Notes: generated by a model not told the origin, from the sequence alone. Positions 7,963 through 16,353 are shown, numbered from the stretch's first letter. The stretch: 64,000 nucleotides of DNA from DATARN01 sp963851105 (GCA_963851105.1 CAWKNP010000002.1:496001-560000), one strand, 5' to 3'. Program-made: numbers and translations.

Positions 7963-8181
7963 ATGCTTTCAATGTTGTGGTGGTTCCCGATGGCCGTCGC
8001 AATCGCCGCCGTGGCCGCGATCTGGCGGGCCGCACGCAGGCTGGAAACCGAACTGGTGGCGCTGCGGGTGGCCACCGCCGAAGTCGCCCGCCTCCGTCCC
8101 CTCGTCGTGGACGTGCGGGCGGAGATCGCGGCCGTGGCGTCTGAGGCCACTCGCCGCCTGCTCGATTTCGGCCCTCGGTAG
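7963..8181 (+). CDS. Small single-pass membrane protein with coiled coil
   Basis: About 72 residues: a short N-terminal hydrophobic helix (SMLWWFPMAVAIAAVAAIW) followed by an Ala/Arg/Glu-rich helix with heptad-like spacing that would reach into the cytosol. I do not recognise the family. It lies 11 bases before tatB, and such a layout (one helix, then amphipathic helix) resembles Tat A/B-type topology, but the Gly-Pro hinge is missing so it is not called a Tat subunit. It may be a membrane scaffold. The next gene has its own TAGACT box within the end of this one. Confidence 0.55.
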   Translation: MLSMLWWFPMAVAIAAVAAIWRAARRLETELVALRVATAEVARLRPLVVDVRAEIAAVASEATRRLLDFGPR

Positions 8182-8184
8182 ACT
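8179..8184 (+). promoter_or_regulatory. Candidate -10 TAGACT of tatB
   Basis: TAGACT overlaps the stop of the preceding gene and ends 8 bases before the GTG of tatB; no ribosome binding site is present. Confidence 0.5.
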
Positions 8185-8192
8185 GCCGGCCG

Positions 8193-8645
8193 GTGCTGAA
8201 CTTCCCGTCGCCCGAAAAAATCCTGCTCCTGGCGATCATCGCCCTCGTTGTTCTCGGGCCCACGAGGTTGCCGGCTGCGGCGCGGACCGCGGGAAAATGG
8301 GTGGCGGAGCTGCGCAAGCTGACCGCCCGTTTTCAAGAGGAAGTTTCCGGGCATCTGGGGGACACGACAAACCCCATAACCGGGGCCGTGGCCGACCTGC
8401 GCAACGAGGTCGGCGGCTGGCGTAACGAGATGGCCGGCCTGACGGGCTCCATCAGGTCCGTAGCGATCCCCGACCTCACCAGTACCCCCGCGCCGCCCAC
8501 CACTTGGGCCAGCGCGTCCAACGGCACGATCCAGTCGCCTTCGGAGGCGGCGTCCAGCCCCCCGGCGCATTCCGTATACACGGGGCCGACGGGGATGGGA
8601 TTGCCCGCCCTGCCACCGGTACCTGACGACCCGTCGCTCAACTAG
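8193..8645 (+). CDS. tatB: Sec-independent translocase subunit TatB (TatA/B family)
   Basis: A 150-residue protein with the TatA/B design: a short membrane helix (EKILLLAIIALVVLGP), a Gly-Pro hinge in VLGPTRLPAAAR, an amphipathic helix (ARTAGKWVAELRKLTARFQ) and a long Pro/Ser-rich tail. Glu8 just before the membrane helix, the LGPxRLP hinge and the length favour TatB, which forms the substrate-binding complex with TatC, over the shorter TatA. No second TatA-like gene lies nearby, so a separate tatA elsewhere is likely. It moves folded proteins with twin-arginine signals across the membrane. The GTG start follows a TAGACT box by 8 bases. Confidence 0.85.
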   Translation: MLNFPSPEKILLLAIIALVVLGPTRLPAAARTAGKWVAELRKLTARFQEEVSGHLGDTTNPITGAVADLRNEVGGWRNEMAGLTGSIRSVAIPDLTSTPAPPTTWASASNGTIQSPSEAASSPPAHSVYTGPTGMGLPALPPVPDDPSLN

Positions 8646-8750
8646 CGACGGCTCCGGCCCGAAGGGACGCCCCCGATCGCACTCCGCTTCCGAAGCGCCA
8701 AAAAAGCCAGCCAGAACGGCTCGAGCCCCCCCGACTCCGAGGGTGGCGAC

Positions 8751-9479
8751 ATGGCCCGTATGACGCTCGTCGAGCACCTGACGGAACTGCGCAAGCGGCT
8801 CATCATCTGCATCCTGGCGGTCGTCATCGGGACGTTCCTGGGGTTCTTCCTCTACAACGCGGTCATCCATTTCATCTCCAACCCCTACCGCCAGTTCGCC
8901 CTGAAACATCCCAATCAGGTCGTCGCCAAGGGCCAGCTGGTCGTCAGCGGGCCCCTCGAAGGATTCAGCACCCGGCTCAAGGTGGCGGGCTATCTGGGCA
9001 TCTTCTTCGCATCACCCATCCTGCTGTGGGAGATCTGGCGGTTCATCACCCCCGGCCTGCACAAGCACGAGCGGCGTTATGCCATCAGTTTCGTGCTCGC
9101 CGCGTTGCTCTTCTTCAGCATGGGCGTGACCGTGTCGGTGCTGGTCTGGCCCAAGGCCCTCGATTTCCTGATCCGCATCGGCGGCGGCAACGTGGCCGCC
9201 CTCTACGGTCCCGCCAAGTACGTGAGCCTGTACGTGGCCGCGGCCGCCATCTTCGGCGTGGTCTTCCTCTTCCCGGTGGTGCTGGTCTGCCTCGAGGTGG
9301 TGGGCGTCGTCACGAGCAAGAAGCTGCGCAAGGTGCGGCGCCCTGCGATCGTCGGCATCGCCTTCCTTGCCGTCGTGGTCACGCCGAGCAGCGACCCGTA
9401 CTCCTTCTTCGCCATGGCCGTGCCGCTCTACATCTTCTACGAGCTGGCGATCATCGTGGGGCGCATCCTCAAGAAGTGA
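8751..9479 (+). CDS. tatC: Sec-independent translocase subunit TatC
   Basis: The 242-residue polytopic core of the Tat translocase, which recognises twin-arginine signal peptides. It opens with the conserved cytosolic MTLVEHLTELRKRL, and the first periplasmic loop carries the GPLEGFSTRLK segment; both are TatC hallmarks. Six hydrophobic segments follow the usual spacing, ending in YELAIIVGRILKK. A GAGGG sequence lies about 8 bases before the ATG. tatB is 105 bases upstream and helY 24 bases downstream. Note that the hydrogenase small subunit in this window has no twin-arginine leader, so it is not a Tat client. Confidence 0.96.
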   Translation: MARMTLVEHLTELRKRLIICILAVVIGTFLGFFLYNAVIHFISNPYRQFALKHPNQVVAKGQLVVSGPLEGFSTRLKVAGYLGIFFASPILLWEIWRFITPGLHKHERRYAISFVLAALLFFSMGVTVSVLVWPKALDFLIRIGGGNVAALYGPAKYVSLYVAAAAIFGVVFLFPVVLVCLEVVGVVTSKKLRKVRRPAIVGIAFLAVVVTPSSDPYSFFAMAVPLYIFYELAIIVGRILKK

Positions 9480-9491
9480 GTCCCGGTGGGG

Positions 9492-9497
9492 TACAAC
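9492..9497 (+). promoter_or_regulatory. Candidate -10 TACAAC of helY
   Basis: TACAAC ends 6 bases before the GTG at 9504, with no clear ribosome binding site. Confidence 0.4.
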
Positions 9498-9503
9498 TGA
9501 AGG

Positions 9504-12176
9504 GTGGCTGATCCCGCCCGCTCGGCGTTCGCCGCCAGCCTGGGCTTCCAGCTCGACCGTTTCCAGGTGGCGGCGCTCGACGCGCTCGACTCCGGCTCCA
9601 GCGTGGTGGTGGCGGCGCCCACCGGCTCGGGCAAGACGGTCGTGGCGGAGTACGCCATCGCCCGGGCCCTGGCCGAAGGCAGGAAGGTCTTCTACACCAC
9701 CCCGCTGAAGGCGCTGTCCAACCAGAAATACGGCGACCTCGTCCACCGCCACGGCGCGCCGCGAGTCGGGCTGCTGACCGGCGACAACGCCATCAACGGC
9801 GAGGCGCCGGTGGTGGTCATGACCACCGAGGTGCTCCGCAACATGATCTATGCGGGATCAGAGACCCTGGCGGGCCTGCGCTACGTCATCCTCGACGAGG
9901 TCCACTACCTGCAGAACGCCTACCGGGGACCGGTCTGGGAAGAGGTCATCATCCACACCCCGCCGCCCGTCGACCTGGTGTGCCTCTCGGCCACGGTGTC
10001 CAACGCCGAGGAGTTGGCCGATTGGATCCGCACCGTGCGCGGCGATACCGCGGTCGTCATCGAAGAGCGCCGTCCCGTGGAGCTGCACAACCTGTACCTG
10101 CTGGGGGACCGCAGCAGCGACCAACTCCTCCTTTTCCCGACCCTTGTCGACGGAAGGCCCAATCCTGAGGCGAGCGCCCTCGACAGCAAGACGCTGCGCC
10201 ATCCCGGGCAACACGGGCGGCCCCGGGGGCGGCTGTTCACCCCCCGCCGGCCGGAGGTGGTCGAGCGCCTGGCCGACGCAGAGATGCTGCCCGCCATCTA
10301 TTTCATCTTCAGCCGGGCCGCCTGCGACGACGCCGTCACCCAGTGCCTGCGTGAGGGCCACCGCCTGACCCAGCCCGAGGAGCGCCGCCAGATCCGAGCG
10401 ATCGCCCAGGCCCACGTGGAGTCGCTGTCCGACGAGGACCTGCGGGTGCTCGACTACGGCAACTGGATCGCCGGGCTCGAAGCGGGGTTCGCGGCCCACC
10501 ACGCCGGCATGGTGCCGCCGTTCAAGGAGGCGGTGGAGGCGTGCTTCGCGGCCGGACTGGTCAAGGTCGTGTTCGCCACCGAGACCCTTTCGCTCGGGAT
10601 CAACATGCCGGCCCGGTCGGTCGTGATCGAGAAGCTGACCAAGTTCACCGGCGAGCGCCACGAGTTCCTGACGCCGGGGGAGTACACCCAGCTCACCGGG
10701 CGGGCCGGGCGGCGGGGCATCGACGACGTGGGCTACGCCATTGTGCTGTGGTCACCGTTCGTCCCGTTCGACCAGGTGGCGGGGCTGGCAGGTACCCGTA
10801 CCTACGCCCTGACCAGCAGTTTCCGCCCGACCTACAACATGGCGGCCAATCTGGTGCGGCGCTACCCCCCCGACGTGGCCCATCACCTGCTCAACCTGTC
10901 CTTCGCCCAGTACCGCGCCGACAGCGATGTCGTCCGTCTCGAAGCGCAGTTGGAGCGGACGCGGACGGCGGCCGCAGAGGCGGAGGCGGCGGCGCGCTGC
11001 GAGCGGGGCGACATCGAGGAGTACCGAAAGCTCCTGCGGGCCAGCGAGGACTCCGGGCGCCCCCGCCACGGCCACACCGGTGATGTCTTGGCGGCTCTCG
11101 ACCGGGTGAAGCCGGGCGACGTGCTCGTCGTTCCCGGCGGCAAGACGGGCGGCCGGGTGGCGGTGCTGTCGACCTCCCGCCGCCGGGGCGGCGACCTCCG
11201 GCTGCGGGCCATCACGACCGACCGGCGGATGCTTTCCCTCGGCCCCAAGGACTTCCCGGCTCCCCCCCGGGCGGTGGCCCGCATCGAGCTGCCGGCTCCC
11301 TACGCCCCCAACAACGCCAGTTTCCAGCGCCATGTGGCCTCGGCCCTCCAGGCCGCCCGGCTCCGCGAGGACGGGTTGGTCGGGCTGCACGGGCCGGGAC
11401 GGGGCCCCCGGGGCGGCGCCCGGGGCCACGAGGTGATGGCCCTGGCCTCCGCCGCCGCCGCCCACCCCGTCGCCGGGTGCCCAGACCTGCGGCGCCATTT
11501 GCGGGCCGCCGAGCGCGCCGAGCGCCTCGCCCGCGACGGCGAGCGGCTGGAGCGGCGCATCCGGGGCCGCACCGAGTCACTGGCCCGCCAGTTCGACCGG
11601 GTCCTGCGGGTCCTCGAGGCCTGGGGCTACGTCGACGGGTGGGCTCTCACCTCTGCGGGTCAACGCCTGGCCCGGACGTACCACGAGGCCGACTTGCTGG
11701 TCGCCGAGAGCGTGCAACAGGGCCTCCTCGATGGCCTGACCGCCCCCCAGCTGGCCGCCGTGGCCTCGGCGTTCACCTTCGAGTCGCGCGGTCAAGGGGA
11801 GGTTGCGGCCGGTTTCCCCGACCTGGTCACCAGGCAACGGTGGGAGGAGATCGAGCACCTGGCCGGTGAGCTCAATGCCGCCGAGGAGGAAGCCGGGCTG
11901 CCGCTGACCCGCTCCCCGGAGCCGGGCTTCATGATGCTGGCCCATGGCTGGTCGTCGGGTCACAAGCTGGAGGGCCTGATCGCCGAAGCCGAGATCTCCG
12001 GGGGCGACTTCGTTCGCAATGTCAAGCAGCTGGTCGACCTGCTACGCCAGCTCGGCGAAACGGCCCCCGATCCGGCCACCGCCGCCGCGGCCCGAGAGGC
12101 GTCGGACCAGTTGTTCCGAGGAGTGGTCGCGGCGTCGGCCGCGGTTTCGGTGATCGACGAAGTCGAGGCGGGTTAG
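9504..12176 (+). CDS. helY: Ski2-like DEAD/DEAH RNA helicase HelY
   Basis: An 890-residue superfamily 2 helicase. Motif I is APTGSGKT (residues about 38-45), motif Ib TPLKALSNQK, motif II the DEVH box in VILDEVHYL, motif III LSATVSN, and motif VI QLTGRAGRRGID near residue 395. The C-terminal half has the DSHCT-like helical domain (LARTYHEADLLVAESVQQ and following) found in Ski2/Mtr4 relatives. Such helicases unwind structured RNA for decay or processing. The same tatC-helY order is found in mycobacteria. The GTG start follows TACAAC. Substrate is not known from sequence. Confidence 0.93.
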   Translation: MADPARSAFAASLGFQLDRFQVAALDALDSGSSVVVAAPTGSGKTVVAEYAIARALAEGRKVFYTTPLKALSNQKYGDLVHRHGAPRVGLLTGDNAINGEAPVVVMTTEVLRNMIYAGSETLAGLRYVILDEVHYLQNAYRGPVWEEVIIHTPPPVDLVCLSATVSNAEELADWIRTVRGDTAVVIEERRPVELHNLYLLGDRSSDQLLLFPTLVDGRPNPEASALDSKTLRHPGQHGRPRGRLFTPRRPEVVERLADAEMLPAIYFIFSRAACDDAVTQCLREGHRLTQPEERRQIRAIAQAHVESLSDEDLRVLDYGNWIAGLEAGFAAHHAGMVPPFKEAVEACFAAGLVKVVFATETLSLGINMPARSVVIEKLTKFTGERHEFLTPGEYTQLTGRAGRRGIDDVGYAIVLWSPFVPFDQVAGLAGTRTYALTSSFRPTYNMAANLVRRYPPDVAHHLLNLSFAQYRADSDVVRLEAQLERTRTAAAEAEAAARCERGDIEEYRKLLRASEDSGRPRHGHTGDVLAALDRVKPGDVLVVPGGKTGGRVAVLSTSRRRGGDLRLRAITTDRRMLSLGPKDFPAPPRAVARIELPAPYAPNNASFQRHVASALQAARLREDGLVGLHGPGRGPRGGARGHEVMALASAAAAHPVAGCPDLRRHLRAAERAERLARDGERLERRIRGRTESLARQFDRVLRVLEAWGYVDGWALTSAGQRLARTYHEADLLVAESVQQGLLDGLTAPQLAAVASAFTFESRGQGEVAAGFPDLVTRQRWEEIEHLAGELNAAEEEAGLPLTRSPEPGFMMLAHGWSSGHKLEGLIAEAEISGGDFVRNVKQLVDLLRQLGETAPDPATAAAAREASDQLFRGVVAASAAVSVIDEVEAG

Positions 12177-12189
12177 AGGACCTCAGGCC

Positions 12190-12810
12190 ATGACGATCGA
12201 AAAGGGCCAGGCGTGGGGCTCGGCGGCGCCGCTTCCGCACGACGGTGTGGTGGTGAAAAGCGACGCCGAGGCTCAGCGGGTGGTGACTGATGCGCGCGCC
12301 CGGCGGGTGCCGCTACCGGTCCTCGGGCTGGCGGGCGGCGACCTGTACCGGACCCTCGGAGGTGGTGGGAGGGGCGGTTTTGATCCCGCTCGGCTGCGGT
12401 CGACCGAAGCGATGACGTTCCATGTCGACCTCGGGGAGGTGCTGGTCGACGGGCGCATCCATCTGTTCGTGGCGCACCTGGTGACGCACACCCGGCTGTG
12501 GCGACGGGCCTTCGTGGCGATGAACGCCCAGTGGCGCGGTGATTGGGACCTGGGGCCGAAATCGCACCCCAACGACGGCCTGCTCGACGTCTACCAGGCC
12601 CGCCTTGGGCTTGGGGACCTGTGGAAGGTGCGCGCCCGGCTGCCGTCGGGGACCCACCTCCCTCATCCCGGGATCACCCAGCGACGGGTGGCGGCGGTGG
12701 CGGTGGAGTTCGATCGTCCGCAGCCGATCTCACTCGACGGGGTGTCGATCGGGCGGGGCCGGACTCTGGCGATCCGCGTCGAGGCCGATGCCCTGACCGT
12801 CGTGGTGTGA
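12190..12810 (+). CDS. Diacylglycerol kinase-like C-terminal domain protein
   Basis: A 206-residue protein. The second half resembles the C-terminal beta-sandwich of bacterial diacylglycerol/sphingosine kinases: HPNDGLLDVYQ corresponds to their PDDGLLDV motif, followed by ITQRRVAAVAVEF and SLDGVSIGRG. The N-terminal nucleotide-binding domain with its GGDGT motif is missing; instead there are about 100 residues with a GLAGGDLYRTLGGGG stretch. It may bind lipid or a phosphorylated ligand without kinase activity. A GAGGA ribosome site precedes the ATG, 13 bases after helY. The domain call is moderate and a function is not assigned. Confidence 0.6.
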   Translation: MTIEKGQAWGSAAPLPHDGVVVKSDAEAQRVVTDARARRVPLPVLGLAGGDLYRTLGGGGRGGFDPARLRSTEAMTFHVDLGEVLVDGRIHLFVAHLVTHTRLWRRAFVAMNAQWRGDWDLGPKSHPNDGLLDVYQARLGLGDLWKVRARLPSGTHLPHPGITQRRVAAVAVEFDRPQPISLDGVSIGRGRTLAIRVEADALTVVV

Positions 12811-12823
12811 CCTTTCGTCTTTC

Positions 12824-13048
12824 TTACAGGCTCGGGGTATCGGGGACGTAGTGGCGGGAACCGTCCACCGGGTCGATCCACACCCGCATCAGCTTCCCCG
12901 AGGAGGGGTCACGGAAGGACTCGTCGGTGCGCTGCCAGCTGCCCGCGGCCACCGCCGACTCGCCATGGCGGCGCAGTCGGGTCCATCCGACCACGGCGAC
13001 CACCGCCAGCGCCACGAACAGCGCCAGCTCGATCACGACCGCGCCCAC
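12824..13048 (-). CDS. Small single-pass membrane protein
   Basis: A 74-residue protein with one N-terminal membrane helix (VIELALFVALAVVAVVGW), a basic RLRRHG stop-transfer sequence and a polar C-terminal part (WQRTDESFRDPSSGK, RVWIDPVDGSRHYVPD) that may form a small beta fold. Its GTG start overlaps the TAG stop of the YbjQ-like gene (TAGTG), so it is translated as the second gene of that pair. I do not recognise the family. Confidence 0.6.
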   Translation of the reverse strand: MGAVVIELALFVALAVVAVVGWTRLRRHGESAVAAGSWQRTDESFRDPSSGKLMRVWIDPVDGSRHYVPDTPSL

Positions 13049-13422
13049 TAGGTCCCCACGATGACCGCGGTGCCGTAGGCGACGATCTCGGTGAGGCTCT
13101 GACCGATCTCCGACGAGTCGAAGCGCATGCCGATCACCGCGTTGGCGCCCATGATCCTGGCGTTTTCGATCATGCGGTCCATGGCGTGGCGGCGGCTGTC
13201 CTCGAGCAGCTCGGTGTACTGCGTGACCTCGCCGCCGGCCAGGGACTTGAATGCCGCGCCGATGCCCTTCACGGCACCCATGCTGCGCACGACGAGTCCG
13301 TAGCAACTGCCGACGTAACGCTGGACCGTCCACTCCGGGAAATCGAACGCCGTCGTGACCGGGATGCTCTCGGGGATCGAGCCGGGAGAGCGGGATCCGT
13401 ACTGCGGCTGCATTTCGCTCAT
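13048..13422 (-). CDS. YbjQ/UPF0145-family protein
   Basis: A 124-residue member of the YbjQ (UPF0145) group, sometimes called a putative heavy-metal-binding domain. The fold signature is visible as VQRYVGSCYGLVVRS near residue 32, a long middle helix (YTELLEDSRRHAMDRMIENA) and the C-terminal ANAVIGMRFDSSEI strand pair. Members assemble into rings in solved structures, but their role is not known. The ATG at 13422 is chosen because a minus-strand TACCGT (13435-13430) ends 7 bases upstream. The downstream small membrane protein overlaps it by TAGTG and may anchor it. Confidence 0.8.
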   Translation of the reverse strand: MSEMQPQYGSRSPGSIPESIPVTTAFDFPEWTVQRYVGSCYGLVVRSMGAVKGIGAAFKSLAGGEVTQYTELLEDSRRHAMDRMIENARIMGANAVIGMRFDSSEIGQSLTEIVAYGTAVIVGT

Positions 13423-13429
13423 GGTCTGC

Positions 13430-13435
13430 ACGGTA
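13430..13435 (-). promoter_or_regulatory. Candidate -10 TACCGT of YbjQ-like gene
   Basis: On the minus strand TACCGT ends 7 bases before the ATG at 13422, with no ribosome binding site. Confidence 0.4.
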
Positions 13436-13519
13436 CTGGGCCGCGTCGCCAACCCCGTCACCGCCGGCGGGCGGCGGTGGTGGCGTGACGGGTCCCACAA
13501 ACGGACCCACGCCGGACCG

Positions 13520-13525
13520 TAGGCT
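13520..13525 (+). promoter_or_regulatory. Candidate -10 TAGGCT of thyX-like gene
   Basis: TAGGCT ends 9 bases before the ATG at 13535 and no Shine-Dalgarno sequence intervenes. Confidence 0.45.
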
Positions 13526-13534
13526 CAGGACCGC

Positions 13535-15190
13535 ATGCTTGTCTACGCCGCCGAGGAGTGGACCGACGGAGAGTCCGAGATCCTCCGCCGGTACTTCACC
13601 AACCTGGATCAGCCTGTCTTCGCCTTGGTCAACTTGCCCGAGATCGTCAAAGGCGCGCTCTTCGCCCGATACTCCCGTTCGCCGAAGAGCCTGCGGCGGC
13701 TGTTCCTCGACGAGTTCGTGGGCGAACTCGACATCACCGGCGACCACAGCATCGACGCCACCGTTGGACTGGTCCGCGCCGAGCAGCTCTACGACCGGGT
13801 CTTCTTCGAATACGGCGACGACTCGGTTGCCCAGCTGGGCGGCGTCCACCTGGCCTGCGAACAGACGTCGAACCTGTTGACCAAGGTCCTCGAATGGGGC
13901 CGCCTGATGGCGTACATGGAGCAGTCGACGCGGTACATCGCCTACGACGCCCGCCTCGCCAACGGCCGCTACCGCTACCACCGCGACCCCGAGATCCTCT
14001 CGTCGCCTCTCGGCGCCCGCTACGTCGGCGAGATGGACCGCATGTTCGACACCTACGGGGCCCTCGTGCCGGTGCTCCAGGGATGGTTCGCCAAGCAGTT
14101 CCCCAAGGGTGACGGCGACTCCGACTTCAGCTATCGCCAGTCGATCAAGGCCAAGGCGTTCGACGCGCTGCGGGGCCTGCTGCCGGCCGCCGCCACGTCG
14201 AATGTCGGCATCTACGGCACGGGCCAGGCCTACGAGGCGCTACTGCTGCGCATGCGGGCCCACCCGCTCCCCGAGGCCCGGGCCTACGCCGACATGATCC
14301 TGATCGAGCTGCGCAAGGTCATCCCGTCGTTCCTGCGCCGCGTCGACGTCCCCGACCGTGGGGGCGCCTGGTCGGCCTACCTCGAGAAGAACCAGCAATC
14401 CATGCAGGACCTGGCCGACGCCCTGTTCGCCGACGATGCCGGAGCCATGGCAGTAACCGAGGCGGGCGAGCCGGCCGTGGCGGACCGGCCGGGGGTCACC
14501 CTCGTCGATTGGGATCCCGACGGCGAGAACAAGACGATCGCCGCGATGCTGTACCCCTACTCCGACCTGAGCGAGTCCCGACTGCTCACCCATGTCGAGG
14601 CCATGACCCTCGACGAGCGCCTCGACGTGATCCGGACCTACGCGGGCGAGCGGCTCAATCGCCGCCATCGCCCGGGGCGGGCGCTCGAGCGCACGATGTA
14701 CCGCTTCGACGTGTTGTCGGACTACGGGGCTTTCCGCGATCTCCAGCGCCACCGCATGCTCACCATCGAGTGGCAGAACCTCACGCCCCAGCACGGCTAC
14801 ACCCTGCCGTCGGCGGTGGTGGCGGCGGGCGCCGAACAGGAATTCCACGCCACCATGGTCCGCTCGGCGCAGTTGCACCAGGCGTTGGATTCGCGCTTCG
14901 GGGCCGCCCAGGCGGCCTACGCCGTCGCCCTGGCCTACCGGGTGCGCTACGTGATGCAGTTCAACGCCCGCGAGGCCATGCACATGCTGGAGTTGCGCAC
15001 CACGCCCCAAGGTCATCCCGAGTACCGCAAGGTCTGCCAGGAGATGCACCGCTTGATCGCCGAGCGCGCCGGACATCGGGCGCTGGCCGCGCTGATGTCG
15101 TTCGTCGACCGCGAGGACTACGAGCACGACTCCCTGGAGCGCCTCGAGGGCGAGCGCCGGGCCGAGCAGCGCCGCAGCCAGCGCACGTAA
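13535..15190 (+). CDS. Double-domain FAD-dependent thymidylate synthase (ThyX) homologue
   Basis: ThyX makes dTMP from dUMP with methylene-tetrahydrofolate, FAD and NADPH. This 551-residue protein is about twice the usual 220-250 residues and reads as two ThyX-like halves: an N-terminal half with ALFARYSRSPKSLRRLF (in the place of the RHRxxSxN motif) and FFEYGDDSVAQLGGVHLACE, and a C-terminal half with LQRHRMLTIEWQNLTPQ and the FNAREAMHMLELRTTPQGHPEYR segment, which is typical of ThyX. Neither half holds the complete RHRX7S signature, so catalysis may need both halves or may be lost. Long forms of this kind occur in other bacteria. No thyA lies in the window. The ATG follows a TAGGCT box. Confidence 0.82.
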   Translation: MLVYAAEEWTDGESEILRRYFTNLDQPVFALVNLPEIVKGALFARYSRSPKSLRRLFLDEFVGELDITGDHSIDATVGLVRAEQLYDRVFFEYGDDSVAQLGGVHLACEQTSNLLTKVLEWGRLMAYMEQSTRYIAYDARLANGRYRYHRDPEILSSPLGARYVGEMDRMFDTYGALVPVLQGWFAKQFPKGDGDSDFSYRQSIKAKAFDALRGLLPAAATSNVGIYGTGQAYEALLLRMRAHPLPEARAYADMILIELRKVIPSFLRRVDVPDRGGAWSAYLEKNQQSMQDLADALFADDAGAMAVTEAGEPAVADRPGVTLVDWDPDGENKTIAAMLYPYSDLSESRLLTHVEAMTLDERLDVIRTYAGERLNRRHRPGRALERTMYRFDVLSDYGAFRDLQRHRMLTIEWQNLTPQHGYTLPSAVVAAGAEQEFHATMVRSAQLHQALDSRFGAAQAAYAVALAYRVRYVMQFNAREAMHMLELRTTPQGHPEYRKVCQEMHRLIAERAGHRALAALMSFVDREDYEHDSLERLEGERRAEQRRSQRT

Positions 15191-15197
15191 CAGCTCT

Positions 15198-15215
15198 CGC
15201 CGGGTCTGACCGGCG
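15198..15215 (+). terminator. Possible terminator hairpin after the ThyX gene
   Basis: CGCCGG and CCGGCG pair around a 6-base loop, 8 bases after the stop. There is no T-run, so this is a weak call. The remaining bases to 15379 carry a TATAGG-like box near 15350, which may belong to the LysM gene. Confidence 0.3.
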
Positions 15216-15379
15216 CGGATGAGGATTCGCGGCCTGCGGCCGACTCCGGGGCAAGAGCCCAGGAAGGCTGTCTGTGGCTCAAGTGAGACTTGATCGAGAT
15301 GGGGGTAAAGTTGAACTTGAGGTTGCTGAGGCTGAAGTGACCATATAGGTTCACGGCTTGGCGGAGGGAGGACACCGCC

Positions 15380-16252
15380 ATGCCGCAAATATCCCTTTCG
15401 CCCGACAACGCCGAAGGCCTCCGACCCAGCCGGCGCCGGGGTCGCGTGGCCGCCGTCGTTGTCGTCGGCGCCATGTTGGTCGCCGGACAGGCGGGTTTCG
15501 GCCGCAGCGGCAGCCACCGCAGCGTCAAGGTCGAATGGGGCGACAGCCTCTGGGCCCTGTCGCAGCGCTATGGGGTCGACATGGAACAGCTGGCTGCGGC
15601 CAACCACATGAAAGTCTCCGACGTGCTGCTAGCCGGTCGAACGCTCAGCCTGCCCGCCAATGCGACAGCCGCGCCCGGCGGCTCCGCCAGCGCCAAAGCG
15701 GGCACCAAGGCCGGCACCAAGGCGGGCATCAAGGCCGGCGCCGCGAACGCCGCCTCGCCATCGGCTGACCCGCGGTCGGTGCAGCACACGTTCTGCGCGA
15801 CCTACAAGGCGCCGACAGGCCCCCGGGGCCGGCTCCCCTCCGACCTCATGGCCAGCGCGTCGCGCCTGGGCCTGCGGCCGGTCTTTGCCAAGTGGGCTCG
15901 GGCCTACGGCGTGCCGGTCGACCTGATGGAGGGGGAGGCGTGGCAGGAGTCGGGCTGGTCGAACGACGCCGTCTCCGCGGCCGGAGCGCGGGGAATCGGC
16001 CAGCTCATGCCCGACACGGTGGTTTTCGTCAACCGGGCCCTCGGCACCAACTTGAAGGTCACGGTGGCCAGCGACAACATCCGGATGATGGCCGCCTTCC
16101 TCGGCTACCTCCTCCGCGCCACCGGCGGCGACACCTGCCGGGCCGTCGCCTCGTACTATCAGGGGCTCGGCACACTGCAGCGCTACGGTGTCCTTCCCGT
16201 CAGCCAGGTGTATGTCCGGGGGGTCCTGAGCCTGCGGCCGCGCTTTGGATGA
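15380..16252 (+). CDS. LysM-domain lytic transglycosylase (SLT-type)
   Basis: A 290-residue exported cell-wall enzyme. Residues about 22-40 form a signal peptide or anchor after an Arg-rich start, residues 49-93 a LysM peptidoglycan-binding motif (VKVEWGDSLWALSQRYGVD), residues 94-130 a linker with KAGTKAGTKAG repeats, and residues about 150-290 a goose-lysozyme-like transglycosylase domain. The catalytic Glu is in EAWQESGWSNDAVSAAGA, followed by the conserved ARGIGQLMP. It would cut glycan strands between MurNAc and GlcNAc during wall growth or division. A strong GGAGGGAGG ribosome site precedes the ATG. Confidence 0.88.
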   Translation: MPQISLSPDNAEGLRPSRRRGRVAAVVVVGAMLVAGQAGFGRSGSHRSVKVEWGDSLWALSQRYGVDMEQLAAANHMKVSDVLLAGRTLSLPANATAAPGGSASAKAGTKAGTKAGIKAGAANAASPSADPRSVQHTFCATYKAPTGPRGRLPSDLMASASRLGLRPVFAKWARAYGVPVDLMEGEAWQESGWSNDAVSAAGARGIGQLMPDTVVFVNRALGTNLKVTVASDNIRMMAAFLGYLLRATGGDTCRAVASYYQGLGTLQRYGVLPVSQVYVRGVLSLRPRFG

Positions 16253-16281
16253 CACCTCGGTGTATGACGATGCGAACGGAC

Positions 16282-16309
16282 AAATTTCCCGCCCCCGCCG
16301 GGGAAATTT
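16282..16309. repeat. 9-bp inverted repeat AAATTTCCC/GGGAAATTT
   Basis: Perfect arms at 16282-16290 and 16301-16309 with a 10-base loop, 30 bases after the transglycosylase stop. It may end that transcript (no T-run) or bind a protein; the AT-rich arms stand out in this GC-rich DNA. Confidence 0.5.
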
Positions 16310-16319
16310 CTCCCCCTCG

Positions 16320-16353
16320 CTGACCTGCGCCGTTGCGCGAACCGGCAGGTCAG
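16320..16353. repeat. 9-bp inverted repeat CTGACCTGC/GCAGGTCAG
   Basis: Perfect arms at 16320-16328 and 16345-16353 around a 16-base loop. It follows the preceding inverted repeat by 10 bases. The stretch from 16354 to about 16610 holds no gene I can support; short frames there have no recognisable start or family. Confidence 0.5.
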
